NCBI RefSeq assembly: GCF_040115645.1 | Contig: NC_089571.1 | Span: 1,364,001 to 1,428,000, forward strand | Direction of reading: 5' to 3' | Origin: Euwallacea fornicatus | Taxonomy: Eukaryota; Arthropoda; Insecta; Coleoptera; Curculionidae | DNA length: 64,000 bases | Shown here: positions 1 through 11,300 of the stretch, piece after piece | Layout: every line of letters begins with the position of its first letter | How positions within the stretch are numbered: position 1 is the stretch's first letter | Position numbers and translations under genes: made by a program | Notes under the pieces: model-generated | The model's input: only the letters and a program-made list of their open reading frames with translations | Told to the model about the DNA's origin: nothing | The model's database searches: none

Positions 1-321
1 GTAGACTTTGACATATGAACTTTGCTTCACAAAATTATCCAAGGAGTCACGTCATAAAATATGAGTACAACGGTTTAAACGATGTTAAAAAACGTCCTAT
101 ATATCTAATTTTTCTTATTAAACTGTAAAGAAGTTGGACACGGAACCTTGATCTTGTCTTTTTTGCTTCTTTTGGATATGCGCAGACGCAAGAAACAAAT
201 TAAGATTTCATGACTAGCTGCTTTATGCAAGTTTAAATTTAAACTGGTCTCGTCAATAAATCCCTACTCTTTTTTAATCGCTCTTTTAATTTACATTTTT
301 AGATCTTTATTTATTTTTTAG

Positions 322-463
322 GATCTGGAAAATGAGTCATGTAATTTAAGTATGTCTTCAGACTCTTTCGTAGCACTGGAGGTAAGTTGATTATTATAAA
401 CGTTTTTTTTTAATGAACCTTTTTTAAAACTTTTTTTCCCACTAGGATTCTGAAGTTGAATAG
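322..463 (+). CDS. C-terminal exons of an unrecognised gene (partial, enters from the left edge)
   Basis: Two exons read in one frame with good splice sites. Exon 322-381 follows a T-rich tract ending in AG, codes DLENESCNLSMSSDSFVALE and is followed by GTAAGT. The last exon, 446-463, follows a pyrimidine-rich tract ending in CTAG and codes DSEVE and a stop at 461-463. The tail is acidic and serine-rich, as in many unstructured C-termini, and I do not recognise the protein. Upstream exons lie left of the window or in 1-321, where I could not identify one. Two AATAAA signals follow downstream, which supports a gene end here. The alternative is a chance pair of splice-like sites; the in-frame join and the polyadenylation signals argue against that. 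Confidence 0.55.
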
Positions 464-779
464 AAGATTTATTTTCTATGAGAAACAGTTTAAGTTTGGC
501 GTTTTCGGCATTGATGTAAAGTAATTAAATTACAAAATGGAAATTTAGAAGCAAATCTATTTAACGGCCGTTCTTCTGGGTGCAATTAAATTTAAATTTC
601 AATGCAATTCAGGCCAACTTCAAACGATAAGCAAAAGGTCCAGACTTAAATCGTAGAATTGGCAGGTGCAAGGTCAAATATGGCGAAATTCCAGAATAAG
701 TAAATAGTGCTTTTATATAGTTAGTATTACTGCGGATTACTGTAAGCATTATTCGTTTTAGTGTGAATTGATAAATGTG

Positions 780-785
780 AATAAA
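780..785 (+). promoter_or_regulatory. Polyadenylation signal AATAAA
   Basis: Canonical AATAAA about 317 nt after the stop codon at 461-463; candidate 3' end of the left-edge gene. Confidence 0.4.
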
Positions 786-891
786 TATGGGTTTTCAGAG
801 TAGGCTACTTTTTTATGGTTGAAACTCCATCTATTACGATAATATGTTACACAATGTAGACGTCAATTTATAATCCTAGTGCTAGAAACTG

Positions 892-897
892 AATAAA
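892..897 (+). promoter_or_regulatory. Second polyadenylation signal AATAAA
   Basis: Second canonical hexamer, inside GAATAAAATAAAA, about 430 nt after the left-edge gene's stop. It may serve an alternative, longer 3' UTR. Confidence 0.35.
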
Positions 898-2588
898 ATA
901 AAAACCCCATCACTCCATTTACGCACAGCGCACTGGTATTTTTTTCTGATTTCTGAAATTGCATGAATGCCAGAACTTTCCGTGCACGAGTTATATTTAG
1001 ATGTTGAAATTAAATTCTTGCACAATCTGAAATACTTTTGTGGAATTTTTGATTCGACAATGACAGAGATTTTACTGCGATAAAAATGCTATCATTGTCT
1101 ATTATCGTAAATACAACTGTTAATGATCAAATGCCTCATTCTTAGTGTACAATGAGTGAGAATGAAATTCTTAAAATACATGCAAGTTATTACGATTATT
1201 GGTTCAAAACTAAAAATGCACCATTTCGAATAATTCTATAATTATATACAAAATTCGTGATTACATAATGACTATAAGTGAGGGCCGAAAGGAAAAATGT
1301 CAGCACTAATTTCATTATCTGAGATACGATTGATCTTTATTGTACAACAAAAATGTAGATAACTTCCGATTTGTCGTCACTGAAAAGTCCAAATGCGAGA
1401 TTTCACGCAATTGCTGCTTTACAAAAGAAATACCTTATTTGACAACAATTGAACACGAGCCTTAACGTATTGTATAATATGCATATCGAAACACCTTCAT
1501 TTCTTTTACAAGTTAAACTGGAACCTCAGGTATCAGTTTTAGGATTTGTATGTACCATTTAGTGTCAAATTATTAATATGCTGGCAATTTTAGCTACCAC
1601 AGTGTCAAATTACGAATGAACCCAAGATTCACTTGCTAGGTGAACACCATAACATACCATAAAAATCATCTCACTGTATTGGAAAGGTCAAACAAATTTT
1701 AAGGTTCCATTGAAACTAAAAAAACTGAAATCTGCACCAAAGTAACCTCGATGAACTAAATGGTTTCACAACGGCAAATCCGCGATTGAAATACAGGATG
1801 TTGCTTAATGCAGTGTGGGTTTCGGACTCATGGCTCAAGACTTCATATGAATATCCGTCCGGTTAAATTTTTAGCTACGTTATGGGGAAGTTTTCTTTTT
1901 AAATACTTTTTTTTGTATCCCACAATACCTTAAATATTATTCTAAATGTTAGCATGCGTCACTATCAAATAAAACCGCCATTTTCATTAGAAAATTTATT
2001 CTGTAGCTCCGCAGGTGGCTTCTTTGCACCCATTTGGTTACGATATTATGTACGAAGGAAAACTACGCGCAAGTGATAGTTATGGAAGGGAATAAGTCTT
2101 TTTGGTTAGTTGTGTCTAATTTAGGCGAAAATGGCCCCTTACGTTTTTCTCTTCGATAAAGCAAATAAATTGAAATTGACGAGAAATAATTTCTAAACGT
2201 ATAAATCTAGATGTTCTGGAAGAAGCAACGTTTTTAACTAAAGCGGAAGCGTCACTACTTCTGCATTACTCAATTGAGTATATCACGTTTTAGGCGGTAT
2301 CAGCTAAAAAATATAACATGGACAGGAACATCTGGATATACGTGCATACATTGACAAGATTGTTTTTTATTTAAATGCGTTGTTAAAGTACATTTTTTTC
2401 ATATCTAAAGTTCATCTTATCTTCCTGTTACATAGCTTTTTTGCTTATTGTAATTCCTGAGTAAGAAGTGTATGCTCTTATGCGAGATAAAATAATATAA
2501 TTATATAATATAAAGTATAGATTGAAGATATTTGTTTACGAAAACACTTCGCAATGAAAACACTTGATAAACTGATATAACATTCTGT
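898..2588. other. Intergenic, no gene recognised
   Basis: AT-rich sequence between the convergent ends of the left-edge gene (+) and the aldo-keto reductase (-). I see no ORF with family resemblance, no tandem array and no transposon terminus. Confidence 0.5.
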
Positions 2589-2594
2589 TTTATT
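2589..2594 (-). promoter_or_regulatory. Polyadenylation signal AATAAA of the aldo-keto reductase
   Basis: TTTATT on the plus strand, read as AATAAA on the minus strand, about 40 nt after the stop codon at 2632-2634. Confidence 0.6.
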
Positions 2595-2631
2595 TTAAGT
2601 AATTTTATATTCAAGTGTTATTGAGCTATTA

Positions 2632-4840
2632 TTAGCGCAATTCTGGGAACGGGTACTCGGGGTGGTCTTTGATGCTAAAAAAAATGTCTCCGTGAATTAA
2701 AGAAGTCGAGACGACGACTAATTCTACTGACCCATCAAAAAGAGTGAAGTCCACCAATCTAACACCTTTGTCCAAACCGTCCAATTCTTTCATATCCGTA
2801 TCATCCAGTTTGAAATCAAATATTTCGATATTGTCTCTAAGTCTCTGTGGGTTAGTTGATTTCGGAATAGCACAGATCCCATTCTGAACGATGTGTTTCA
2901 ACAGAATTTGCGCCGGGGCTTTCTTGTGTTTCTTAGCGATCTGATTTACAGTGGGATTCTTCAATATATTCGGCAGTTCAATTCTAAAAATGAAGATCGT
3001 CAGAATACGTAGTGATAACAACAGAAATACGGCGAACTTACTTTTTACCAAACTTAGTAAAGAACGTTGTCAATCCTGGATTTCCGAGCGGGGAATACGC
3101 AGTGACAGCAATGTTACTCTTCTTACAGAATTCCACCAGTTCTCTTTGTTGAAGATATGCGTGAAGCTCAATTTGCAATGAGACAGGACGAATTCTAGAG
3201 TTATCGAGGACATTCTGTATCTGCTTTATGTTAAAGTTGGATAATCCAATTGATTTTGTGAGGCCTTTATCAACTTGCTCTTCCATAGCCTGATTTCAAT
3301 AATGCTTTAGCATGAGTTAATAGCTCGGGTATTTGTACGTTTACCTTCCAAACGGCTAGGTGATCGGTACTCAAATCTAAATCGATTTTTCCATCAGCCG
3401 TCATCGGATGCAGTTCCCCTTCAATGTCTTTAAATGCGAATGGAGTGTGCACAAGATACAAATCCACATAATCCACTTGAAGCAAATCTAAGGACCGTCT
3501 GAGGTATTTTGGAACCCCGGCAGTCCTCATTCCCCCTGGTGGGAGTTTCGTGACCAAGAAAATATCCTCCCCTGAAAACATTTTTTTTAAGAGTGCGTTT
3601 CAGTAATAACTTATGTGATCAAGAAAACGTTTGTTGAATAACTCGTGTGATCAGGGAAAAAACAAACTTTTAATTTTTCCAGCTTCCATCCATCGCTTCA
3701 GGACGTCTCCGATTACTTTTTCATTTTCATAAACGTGAGCAGTATCGATGTGTCTGTAACCAGCTTCGAGTGCCGCTTCAATAGCTGTCTCTAATTCCTT
3801 ATCGGTCGCCTATTGAGAAAAACTCAGTTAATTTAATTTGTTTTGCAGCGATCTTTTATTTTTCACAAGTAGGTATAGCGTGAGCGTTACGCACAATATA
3901 TACTGGGCGTTCTAAAATGCGCGCCTCGCATCCTTCCTAACGAAACGAAAAATGAAATTGAAGATTTAATTGCAGGGTCTCGAAGAAGGGCCACTGAATT
4001 CCATTTTTATGATAAATATTTTTTCTGGTAATTCCTTTTGCGATAACATGAAGCAATATTCAGGGTGTCCCGTTCAGTTACTGCGTTTTTGAGACATTCT
4101 ATACAAATAAAAGTTAATACTTCGGACAGGTTAACGGAAAGCCTTCGACTTTTGCATTTAAGTTTTTTTATAGCATTAAAACTACTAAGTTACGGGGAGG
4201 ACGACGGGTTTCAAGTCTTTACCGTAAAGCGCACTATTATCCACGACTACTTGGTAATGAACTTATATTCAACTTGTTGTAGTCAAACAGGGGTTATATA
4301 GCATTCACGGGAATTTCGCTAGGTTTACGAGATGCAGCCTTCATTCGCGCTGGCTATTTGAGCTACAAACGTTGTCATGGCAACCCCTTCACCCATCAAT
4401 CACAATTCACAATACATCGATCTCAACCGGCTTTCGCTGCCGCGTTGCGCGATCGCACAGCAGCGGCTAAGCAAACTTGGTTAAACACTTGTATAATTTT
4501 TTTAAGTTGAATATTATTTACGTTTTAATAGACTTCATCGCCGGTAATATTCGATGACCGTGAGCAAAGCATAGCTTTATACTCTCGCTTGCTGCTTGGG
4601 AACGTTTCTCTCCCCTTAGGGAATCAGAGCTACCGGATAGAGTTAGCATGGCAATATAGTACTGTTATTCCAGTATGCTACCATCATAAAGAGCCGTTTT
4701 TATTATCTCCACCTTTTGCAAAAATCGTATGTTTTAAGCTAAATCTCACTCACCTGCCAAGTGCCGTAACCAAGAATTGGCATGGACAACTTCTTTCCAT
4801 TAATTTGGTTTATGTCTATCGTTGGAACTTTGTCGCTCAT
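2632..4840 (-). CDS. Aldo-keto reductase (AKR1-like), six coding exons
   Basis: NADPH-dependent cytosolic aldehyde/ketone reductase; the physiological substrate cannot be told from sequence. Exons in transcript order: 4840-4754, 3809-3668, 3571-3345, 3289-3042, 2983-2732 and 2674-2632. All have GT/AG borders and matching phases, giving 332 aa, close to the usual 310-330. Visible marks are the N-terminal MPILGYGTWQ; the catalytic tetrad Asp51 (in RHIDTA), Tyr56, Lys85 (in VTKLPP) and His118 (in DLYLVHTPF); the GLSNFN motif; the NADPH-binding IPKSTNP; and the C-terminal HPEYPF. The start is chosen because MSDKVPTIDINQ leads straight into the conserved MPxLGYGTW. The last intron (57 nt) is a multiple of three and has no stop, so an unspliced reading would add 19 residues; removing it restores the family-typical FDGIKDHPEYPF. 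A possible alternative first exon lies at 10213-10275. Confidence 0.92.
3810..4753 (-). other. Intron 1 of the aldo-keto reductase with a transposon-end motif
   Basis: This 944-nt intron holds CAGGGTGTCCCG near 4061, the terminal motif of the many elements in this window. I could not find its partner end, so an old fragment is likely. Confidence 0.4.
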
Positions 4841-6780
4841 CGTCGAAATGAAATAACTAACAATTTTATAATTTATTAGTTAGAACGTAAATTTTGTGTT
4901 CGATTTCTCGCAGGTTAAGTATACAGGACGAACAAGAGTGGAGAAAGGTAGGAGAGGCGCGTTCACACGTGCGCTGCAGGCCACCGCTAACTGGAGAACT
5001 GAACTTGTTTTTTGAACGATTCCGGCAGCGGAAAATAATTATCATTTGTGAAAGAGGAAACATGTTGCCGTATGTTTTGGATACGGTACGCAACGGTACT
5101 ACCAATAAGTCATCAACAATTTATTAGTGAACCGAGTCTAAGGCTACCGTACATTAATTGTTAACAAACAACCGGTGAATTAACAACTCTCCTTTAATTC
5201 ACGTAATGATCCACCAATAACACCTCCGTTTCACAGATGCTAGTTTTAGGGCGCTATGCCGTGCAGAATGCCGCAATTCCCCGATATGTATAATAATGAT
5301 TTTCTCATGCGCTGTCGGGGAACCATGCAGCGGTTAAAAAAATAGTATAATGACTAAACTGTAGTATAACGATAAAGGCCGATGGAAAAATACCGGCCTG
5401 AATCGCGATCCGACATATAAATGTACATCTAAGGATTAAAGACCTACTAAAACATCATGCTTCGCTACAGCTCTGCGTTTAATTGACTCGGGCACCCGGC
5501 CGATTTCGACCTTAATAAGTCTTCAGTTTAATTTGTCCGAAGTCATATTTTGGGGGGGCGACCTCGGGGGTGAAAACTCTTGCCGGAAGACGATACTGGA
5601 GCCCGAGCTACCAGTCTGGGTGGGGTTTCACCCGCTAAAAACCCCCTGTTGCAAAGGATTTCGAGTTTGGATGTGCGAATTCCTCGATCGCGCTCTTGTT
5701 CATCTGTGAGCTCGCAGAGATGAGCGGAACTGTCGCCTCTTATTCTATTTCCGTCCTAGGCCTTTTCTTGCCTGTCTGGGGAGGAGTTCGATACCTCCCG
5801 CTCTTTCTGACTTAAGTTACCCCACCGACATGGGGTTCTTCTGTCCGTCTGGACGCTTCTCTCTTCGTCGGCTTGATTTTTGTGTTTGTTTCTACAACGA
5901 CGGATCAGAAGAATCAGAAGGACTACTCTGGTTTCCGTTTTCCCATCATTGCTGAGGAAGCCTTACGGCTGTTGTCTTTTCCTCTTGCCCGCGATCGTTT
6001 GCTTGGTCACGTGCAGGTTCTGAAGTCGTGAGAATGCAGGCAAAAATGTCAACGGCAAGCACTTTGGGCCTTCCGTAAATTATCCCGCCAGCCCCATCTG
6101 CCGTCCTCTTTCTGACACACCTCGAACATTTGATCCTTCTCTGAGAGTAATGAAGATGATTGAAAACTAGTCGTAGGAAAATCTGTGACGAATAAGGCCT
6201 ATTACGATTCATGCCTCATTCCAGCACTGCGTTTAACTAACTGGAGTGTCCCAAAGGGCGGTTTCGATCTCTGCCGATTTCTGTTTGCACTTAATCGGCC
6301 CGAGATGAACCAAACTGATGGGGTCTAGCAGGATCGAAGGTGGATTTTGGAGTCGAATTAATTAAACACTGAACTAGAACGATGCGAGAAGTCGTAATAG
6401 GCCTTAAACGTTCTGAAATTTTTTCCTACGACCGTTTGCATTTATCCCCAAAAATGCACATATTATCATCGCATTGGCAACAGCGCCGAATGCGCTGACC
6501 TTGAATCACTCTTATAGTTACTCGACCATGTTTGTGGTTTGTATCACAAATAAACCAATATATACCAATTTATCAGTGTTGCGTAATGTGTTATTTACTT
6601 ATATAAATAAAAAACAGAACAATCTGTTATGAAATCGCAGGTGGAGGGAAATTGAAAATGAGCCAGGAGAGATTCGGCCCGAGTTTCGTTGGCCATTTTG
6701 CGAATGCGTTTAATTTGGGGATTAATTTCGTGTTTTAAAGAGCAATTAAAATCGAACTATTTACAGGAACGTTTGACGTT
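4841..6780. other. Upstream region with a GC-richer repeat-like block (about 5500-6350)
   Basis: No host gene is recognised. The stretch 5500-6350 is clearly GC-richer than its surroundings and contains GGTGGGGTTTCACCCGC followed by CTAAAAACCCCC. This resembles in composition, though not base for base, the block at 43500-43640, and suggests retrotransposon 3'-end debris. The minus-strand reading at 5946-6212 (88 aa) looks like no host protein. Confidence 0.3.
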
Positions 6781-6787
6781 TTTCACG

Positions 6788-7500
6788 TTATACAGGGTGT
6801 CCAGACAAAATTTTAATATACTTTGAGGGGTATTTCAAGAGATTGAAATGTAAAAAAGTTCTTATGAACAAACTCAAAAAAAAAAGTTTCTTAAAGGAAA
6901 ATCTCTAAAAATGGTTTTTTCTTGCAATATTTTCGCAACGATTTGCTCTAAACTTATGAAATTCTACATATGCATGTGAGCTTTCCTTGCCTATGTTAGG
7001 ACTATTAGTCAATTATCTAAAAATATCACGGGGGTATCTAAATTCCTCCTAAGCAAAGTGTGAGGAAATGGTAAAAGGCTGTTATAAATCCCCCCGCGTT
7101 TCTTGTTTATGTTAAGATCATTAATTAGCATTATCTGAAAGTGGTACAGGCTTTTAGCCCCAAGATTAGCGTGGGGAGAGAGGGTTGTTTATGTAAGTCC
7201 CTTTAGCGTAGGTGAGAAAAATCTATTAGGGTTTGGTACTCGTGAGAAAAAGGGTGGACAGCCCTTCTATCCTATCTGTTCCCTCACGAAGAGGGGATGT
7301 GTTCGGGGTTGCATCAGGGGTTCCATTTTTGGGTTACGGGGAGTAAAGAAGCGCTTCGAGAACTTATACCGTTTCTTTTCCACCTTCCAACCGCGGACCT
7401 TACATGCACTTTAATACACTAGACTGGGAATGCTGTTTTATATTAATGATTTCAGATCGTGGATAGGAGCGTCACATATATGGGGTGTCCAACGTAAATA
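6788..7500. mobile_element. Fragmentary element(s) starting with the TATACAGGGTG terminus
   Basis: A TATACAGGGTGTCC terminus near 6791 is followed by A-rich filler, and another degenerate copy (GGGGTGTCC) lies near 7483. No inverted partner could be assigned; treated as debris of the common miniature element family. Confidence 0.35.
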
Positions 7501-8015
7501 TTGTCTCAACCTTTTTGTGTGTGACATTTTTCAACTTAAATTACTTTATCGCAAATATTTTTCAGTAAAAAAGGCCCTTTTTTGTCACGTTGTGATAGAG
7601 AGTTTTCCAGAAAAATTTGTTTTCATGAAACCGATCCACCATTACATGGATATCGAAGTGCATCTTAATAAAAAAAGTGGGCCTCTTTGCAATAGAAATA
7701 TTTTTCATTAGCTAGCAACGAGAAGACTAATATCATTGAGGATTCATCACTTGTTCCCAATAAATGATAAAAAAGCCTCCGTTACTCTCGAAACATCCTC
7801 TAATTACTTTCGAAAATACTGCGAAAACCCATGTTCAGAGCTCTCCCTTTAAGAGGTTCTAGCCCCATTAGGAAGTAACCTTTGGGGTATGTTTATAAGA
7901 ATTGTTTAAATTATTATTTTAATCTCTAGAATTACTTCCCCAGTATTTCCACGTTACTTCCCCTGTACGTGCCCATTTTGTTTAATTTTTACAACAAATG
8001 TTGACAGTTTTCCTG

Positions 8016-8290
8016 AATATACAGGGTGTTTCCTAAGTACGGTACATAACTTCGAGAACGCATTCTACAGCTAAGATAAAGGTAATTTTGTTATATAAAC
8101 TGTATCTCAAAAATGGTTCGTTGCGGAAATACAGGGTGTGAAAATTTCTTTAAAAAATTACAATTTTCACCCTGTATTTCCGCAACGAACCATTTTTGAG
8201 ATACAGTTTATATAACAAAATTACCTTTATCTTAGCTGTAGAATGCGTTCTCGAAGTTATGTACCGTACTTAGGAAACACCCTGTATATT
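8016..8290. mobile_element. Perfect fold-back MITE (123-bp arms)
   Basis: The arms 8016-8138 and 8168-8290 are reverse complements over about 123 bp with no mismatch that I could find, around a 29-bp centre. Outer ends read TATACAGGGTGTTTCC. A second copy of ACAGGGTG occurs 110 bp inside each arm, at the loop border. TA or TATA flanks fit the target preference of the IS630-Tc1-mariner group. There is no coding capacity. Perfect arms indicate either very recent insertion or gene conversion between the arms. Confidence 0.85.
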
Positions 8291-8490
8291 TAAATTCGTT
8301 TTAAAACATTATCTGTGACTTGCGCACCCCGTTGATCTTTTCTGACCATTGCTTTCACAACAGTGATAAATTTCAAGGTATCGTAGGCAATCCTTTCGTA
8401 GAGAAACTGTATGTTTGGCGAAAACTTTACAAAAGACAAAAAGTTTTAAAACAAAGCCAAGCATTGGCAAAGAACAAATAAAAGTAATTT

Positions 8491-8812
8491 GTACAGGGTG
8501 TAACAAAAATTGAAGCATTTATTTTTGAAACGCGCGCCATATTTAATGTTTCCACGCATGAACAAAAGAACCCGCTTACGCCAAAACTGGCCAATTTATG
8601 CAGTAACTCTCGATTTGAAAATTAGTGAAAATCGGTAAAAGCGTTTAGCAATTATTTTGAAAAAACCGTATTAATTTGAGAACTTCGGTTTCCTGTAGCG
8701 GTTAAACAGAGAAACATTGAATGTAGGTGAGTTTGTCTGGAATTCCCAATTTTCGGTTAAGGACTTTTTGGTCAAGGGTTGTACAGTCAATTTGGAGACC
8801 CCCTGTATATTT
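8491..8812. mobile_element. Possible miniature element with degenerate ends
   Basis: GTACAGGGTGTAAC near 8492 and CCCCCTGTATATT near 8798 point towards each other, as element ends would, but the sequence inside shows no clear inverted pairing. Confidence 0.3.
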
Positions 8813-9360
8813 AATCTATTTTGCCTGTTTTGTAATTGAATTAGCTGCAGCACGTGAGATTTATTTAAAATTTGAAAGACATGCGCAATGGTGCACGACT
8901 TTATTCACATAGAATTCTTAGCCAAAGTGAAATTGCAAACCTTACGAGTTGGAACCGGGCCCTCAGCAACTCTCGCTGTTGGCTACAACGTTTTAATTAC
9001 AATCAGAATCGAAAAATAAATCATTTAAACTGAACCAAACAAGTCCATGACAAATATTATTTATGCCCTGGCCAATTAAGATAAATAATTCATAAAAATC
9101 ATTACAAGTGCAAGTGAGTCGTTAAAATGATAAGAATAACAGTAAACAATAATACACAAATAACCACTCGGTATTTTATACAATTTTAAGGATAAAATGA
9201 TTTATTATAAAACGAATTACGATCTAAGCACGTTAAGTGAATCCGGCAACAATTCAGGACCTAAGAATTGCCTATGCTAATTGGATCTCCTCTTCATACA
9301 AAAAACATGCTATAGATAGCAAAAGCAAGGAATCTGTTAAGGTACCTGCACACGTACAGT

Positions 9361-9710
9361 AGCCGGCCGTCCATGGTCGGATTGATAGGTACGGCCGGCC
9401 GTCCACGGTTGGGTTGACAGATACGGCCGACCGTCCAGGGTCGGGTTGACAGATACGGCCGGCCTTCCAGGGTCGGGTTGACAGATACGGCCGGCCTTCC
9501 AGGGTCGGGTTGACAGATACGGCCGGCCTTCCAGGGTCGGGTTGACAGATACGGTCGGCCTTCCAGGGTCGGGTTGACAGATACGGTCGGCCTTCCAGGG
9601 TCGGGTTGACAGATACGGCCGGCCTTCCAGGGTCGAGTTGATAGATGCGGCCGACCGTCCAGGATCGGGTTGATAGATACGGCCGGCCACCATCGTCGGT
9701 TGATACACAC
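9361..9710. repeat. GC-rich minisatellite, 32-bp unit, about 11 copies
   Basis: Head-to-tail copies of a 32-bp unit built around TTGACAGATACGGCCGGCC and a CCAGGGTCGGG segment. The central copies are almost identical and the edge copies diverge. The unit carries the palindrome GGCCGGCC and CpGs and stands out sharply from the AT-rich surroundings. Because 32 is not a multiple of 3, all three minus-strand frames stay open, which produces spurious proteins with a 32-residue period. Confidence 0.9.
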
Positions 9711-10212
9711 AAACAGTTTCACTTAAGGATTGTGGCCTTCAGTTCTATGCCGTTTACGATACTGAACCGTTACCGTTATAGAATTTGCTACACACGATCG
9801 ATTTAGGACGACAGTTTTCGTTCTAAAAAAAATGTCGCAAGAAGAATGTGCGGCTGCAGTAATTGTACTATTAAAAGAAAGGTAAAAGAGAAAAAGAAAG
9901 GAAATTCGGGTTAAAAACTGACTACAAAAACGTAGCACCTTGTCCGTTATGGAACTGATACGGGAGCTTCGCCACACAAAACTTTCGATCAAAAGCGTTT
10001 CAAAATCTATCAGCGACCAAAGAAAGTTTTAATACATTTTTTGTTAATTTCTCGAATCAAAATTAGTTTGGCGAAGCCTTTTGCGACGTAGCCAAAGTCA
10101 TCAAAAATGGCTACTTTTTTCACTGTTTTGGAGACAGCAATAGCGAGCGTTCCTAAATAAACGCACCCTGTATATCTTAAATATCTTACACCTACTTAAC
10201 TTAGACACTTAC

Positions 10213-10275
10213 ACTCCAAGTCCCATACCCGAGTATGGGCATCTTTAAACCTTCCGCTATTCCCACATATTCCAT
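10213..10275 (-). CDS. Candidate alternative first exon (or orphan exon) of the aldo-keto reductase
   Basis: On the minus strand this codes 21 residues, MEYVGIAEGLKMPILGYGTWS, from an ATG at 10275-10273, and is followed by GTAAGTG. KMPILGYGTW matches the N-terminal strand of aldo-keto reductases and exon 1 of the gene at 4840. Its end phase (0) equals that of the gene's own first exon, so it would splice in frame to the exon at 3809. I find no further exons of a second reductase between here and 4840. It is therefore either an alternative promoter and first exon 5.4 kb upstream of exon 1, or the relic of a duplicated gene. Confidence 0.6.
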
Positions 10276-10552
10276 TTTATTAAGATCACAACAAACAAGC
10301 AAAATAAGAGCTTTAATTGCACTTTTTATTCCTTGCCCTTCCTAGTCTCTTACAAAACTGAGGTATACAGTGTAACACTACAGAACCGAATATCGATTCG
10401 CACACTTACCTTACTTTCCAGTAGTTTTTTTCCTGTTTATGTTGCCCGAACCAATGTTGAAGCATTGTTTAACAACCTTGATTGATCTGGTTCGATAGTT
10501 AGTTAGTCAAAAGAAAGAATCGATCAATCCATCAGTTTCGTATTTAAAATTT

Positions 10553-10680
10553 ATACAGGGTGTCCCAAAAGTAAACCGCTATACGTTAACCATAAGTCCT
10601 AGGTCGGAAAATCATTTTAGTTTGCTAAATAAAAGTTATAGTCCAAAGATATTTTGTTACAGAAATACAGGGTGATGAAA
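10553..10680. mobile_element. Miniature element end with double ACAGGG box
   Basis: TATACAGGGTGTCCC at 10553 is followed by a second box, AAATACAGGGTG, 112 bp further in. This is the same layout as the perfect fold-back at 8016. The opposite end was not found. Confidence 0.5.
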
Positions 10681-11104
10681 TAAAATTTAAAAAACCGAAA
10701 AACCGATTTATTACTACTACTGCTATATTTATTTTATTATCTTCAAAACCGTTTTAGGTGTTTTAATGACATTTTGATAGCGTCGATAGGAACGTAGGCA
10801 GAGCATTGGGCAGTGCAAAATGATTTTTCAGTACAACTGTTGGCGCGCGTGGCGCAACGCCACTGAGTATTTTTCAAAAAAAAAAATACGCCACTGATTT
10901 TTCCACAAATCAATTATTTCGTTTAAGTCTTCGTTCCATTCTGAGGGAAATAAGTCCCTTGATATTTTATCGTGCAATGCACCGTTTTTGAGAAAGAAAA
11001 TTCTGTTATGCATCATATTACCTTATAGATCCGTCGTTTTGCATAAGTTTTCTGTGATAAAACGAAAATGGAGAGTCGCTTAGTAATAACTTATTACCGT
11101 CAAT

Positions 11105-11300
11105 GTGATACAAAAATACCTTTTACTACAAATGCGAAAATATACGTTTAGCAAAAACGAATACGTTGACATGCATTTTGTCCATGGAGTTTGCAATGGA
11201 AATTCAAGACGAGCTGTAAGAGAATATGGACGCCGCTACTCAAACAGCAGAATTCCAAATCGCTCTATTTTTCGTAAAATAGACGACAAGAGCTGACAAT
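11105..11300 (+). pseudogene. N-terminal fragment of an IS630-Tc1-mariner transposase (DUF4817-like)
   Basis: The reading from 11105 contains EYVDMHFVHGVCNGNSRRA followed by VREYGRRYSNSRIPNRSIF. This matches the helix-turn-helix start of a transposase family common in insects (pattern VYG-x-x-NGNA-x-x-A-x-x-x-Y-x-x-R-x-PNR). It stops at once and no catalytic part follows. Confidence 0.6.

Noticed and set aside
5946..6212. 88-aa minus-strand ORF, possible zinc-finger-like protein (KCSRC)
   Set aside because: Only one CxxC pair, no family pattern, and it sits in a GC-rich repeat-like block.
9272..9722. Three overlapping minus-strand ORFs of 123-146 aa with a 32-residue repeat
   Set aside because: They are the three reading frames of one 32-bp minisatellite; its unit length is not a multiple of three and no stop occurs in the unit, so every frame is open by chance.
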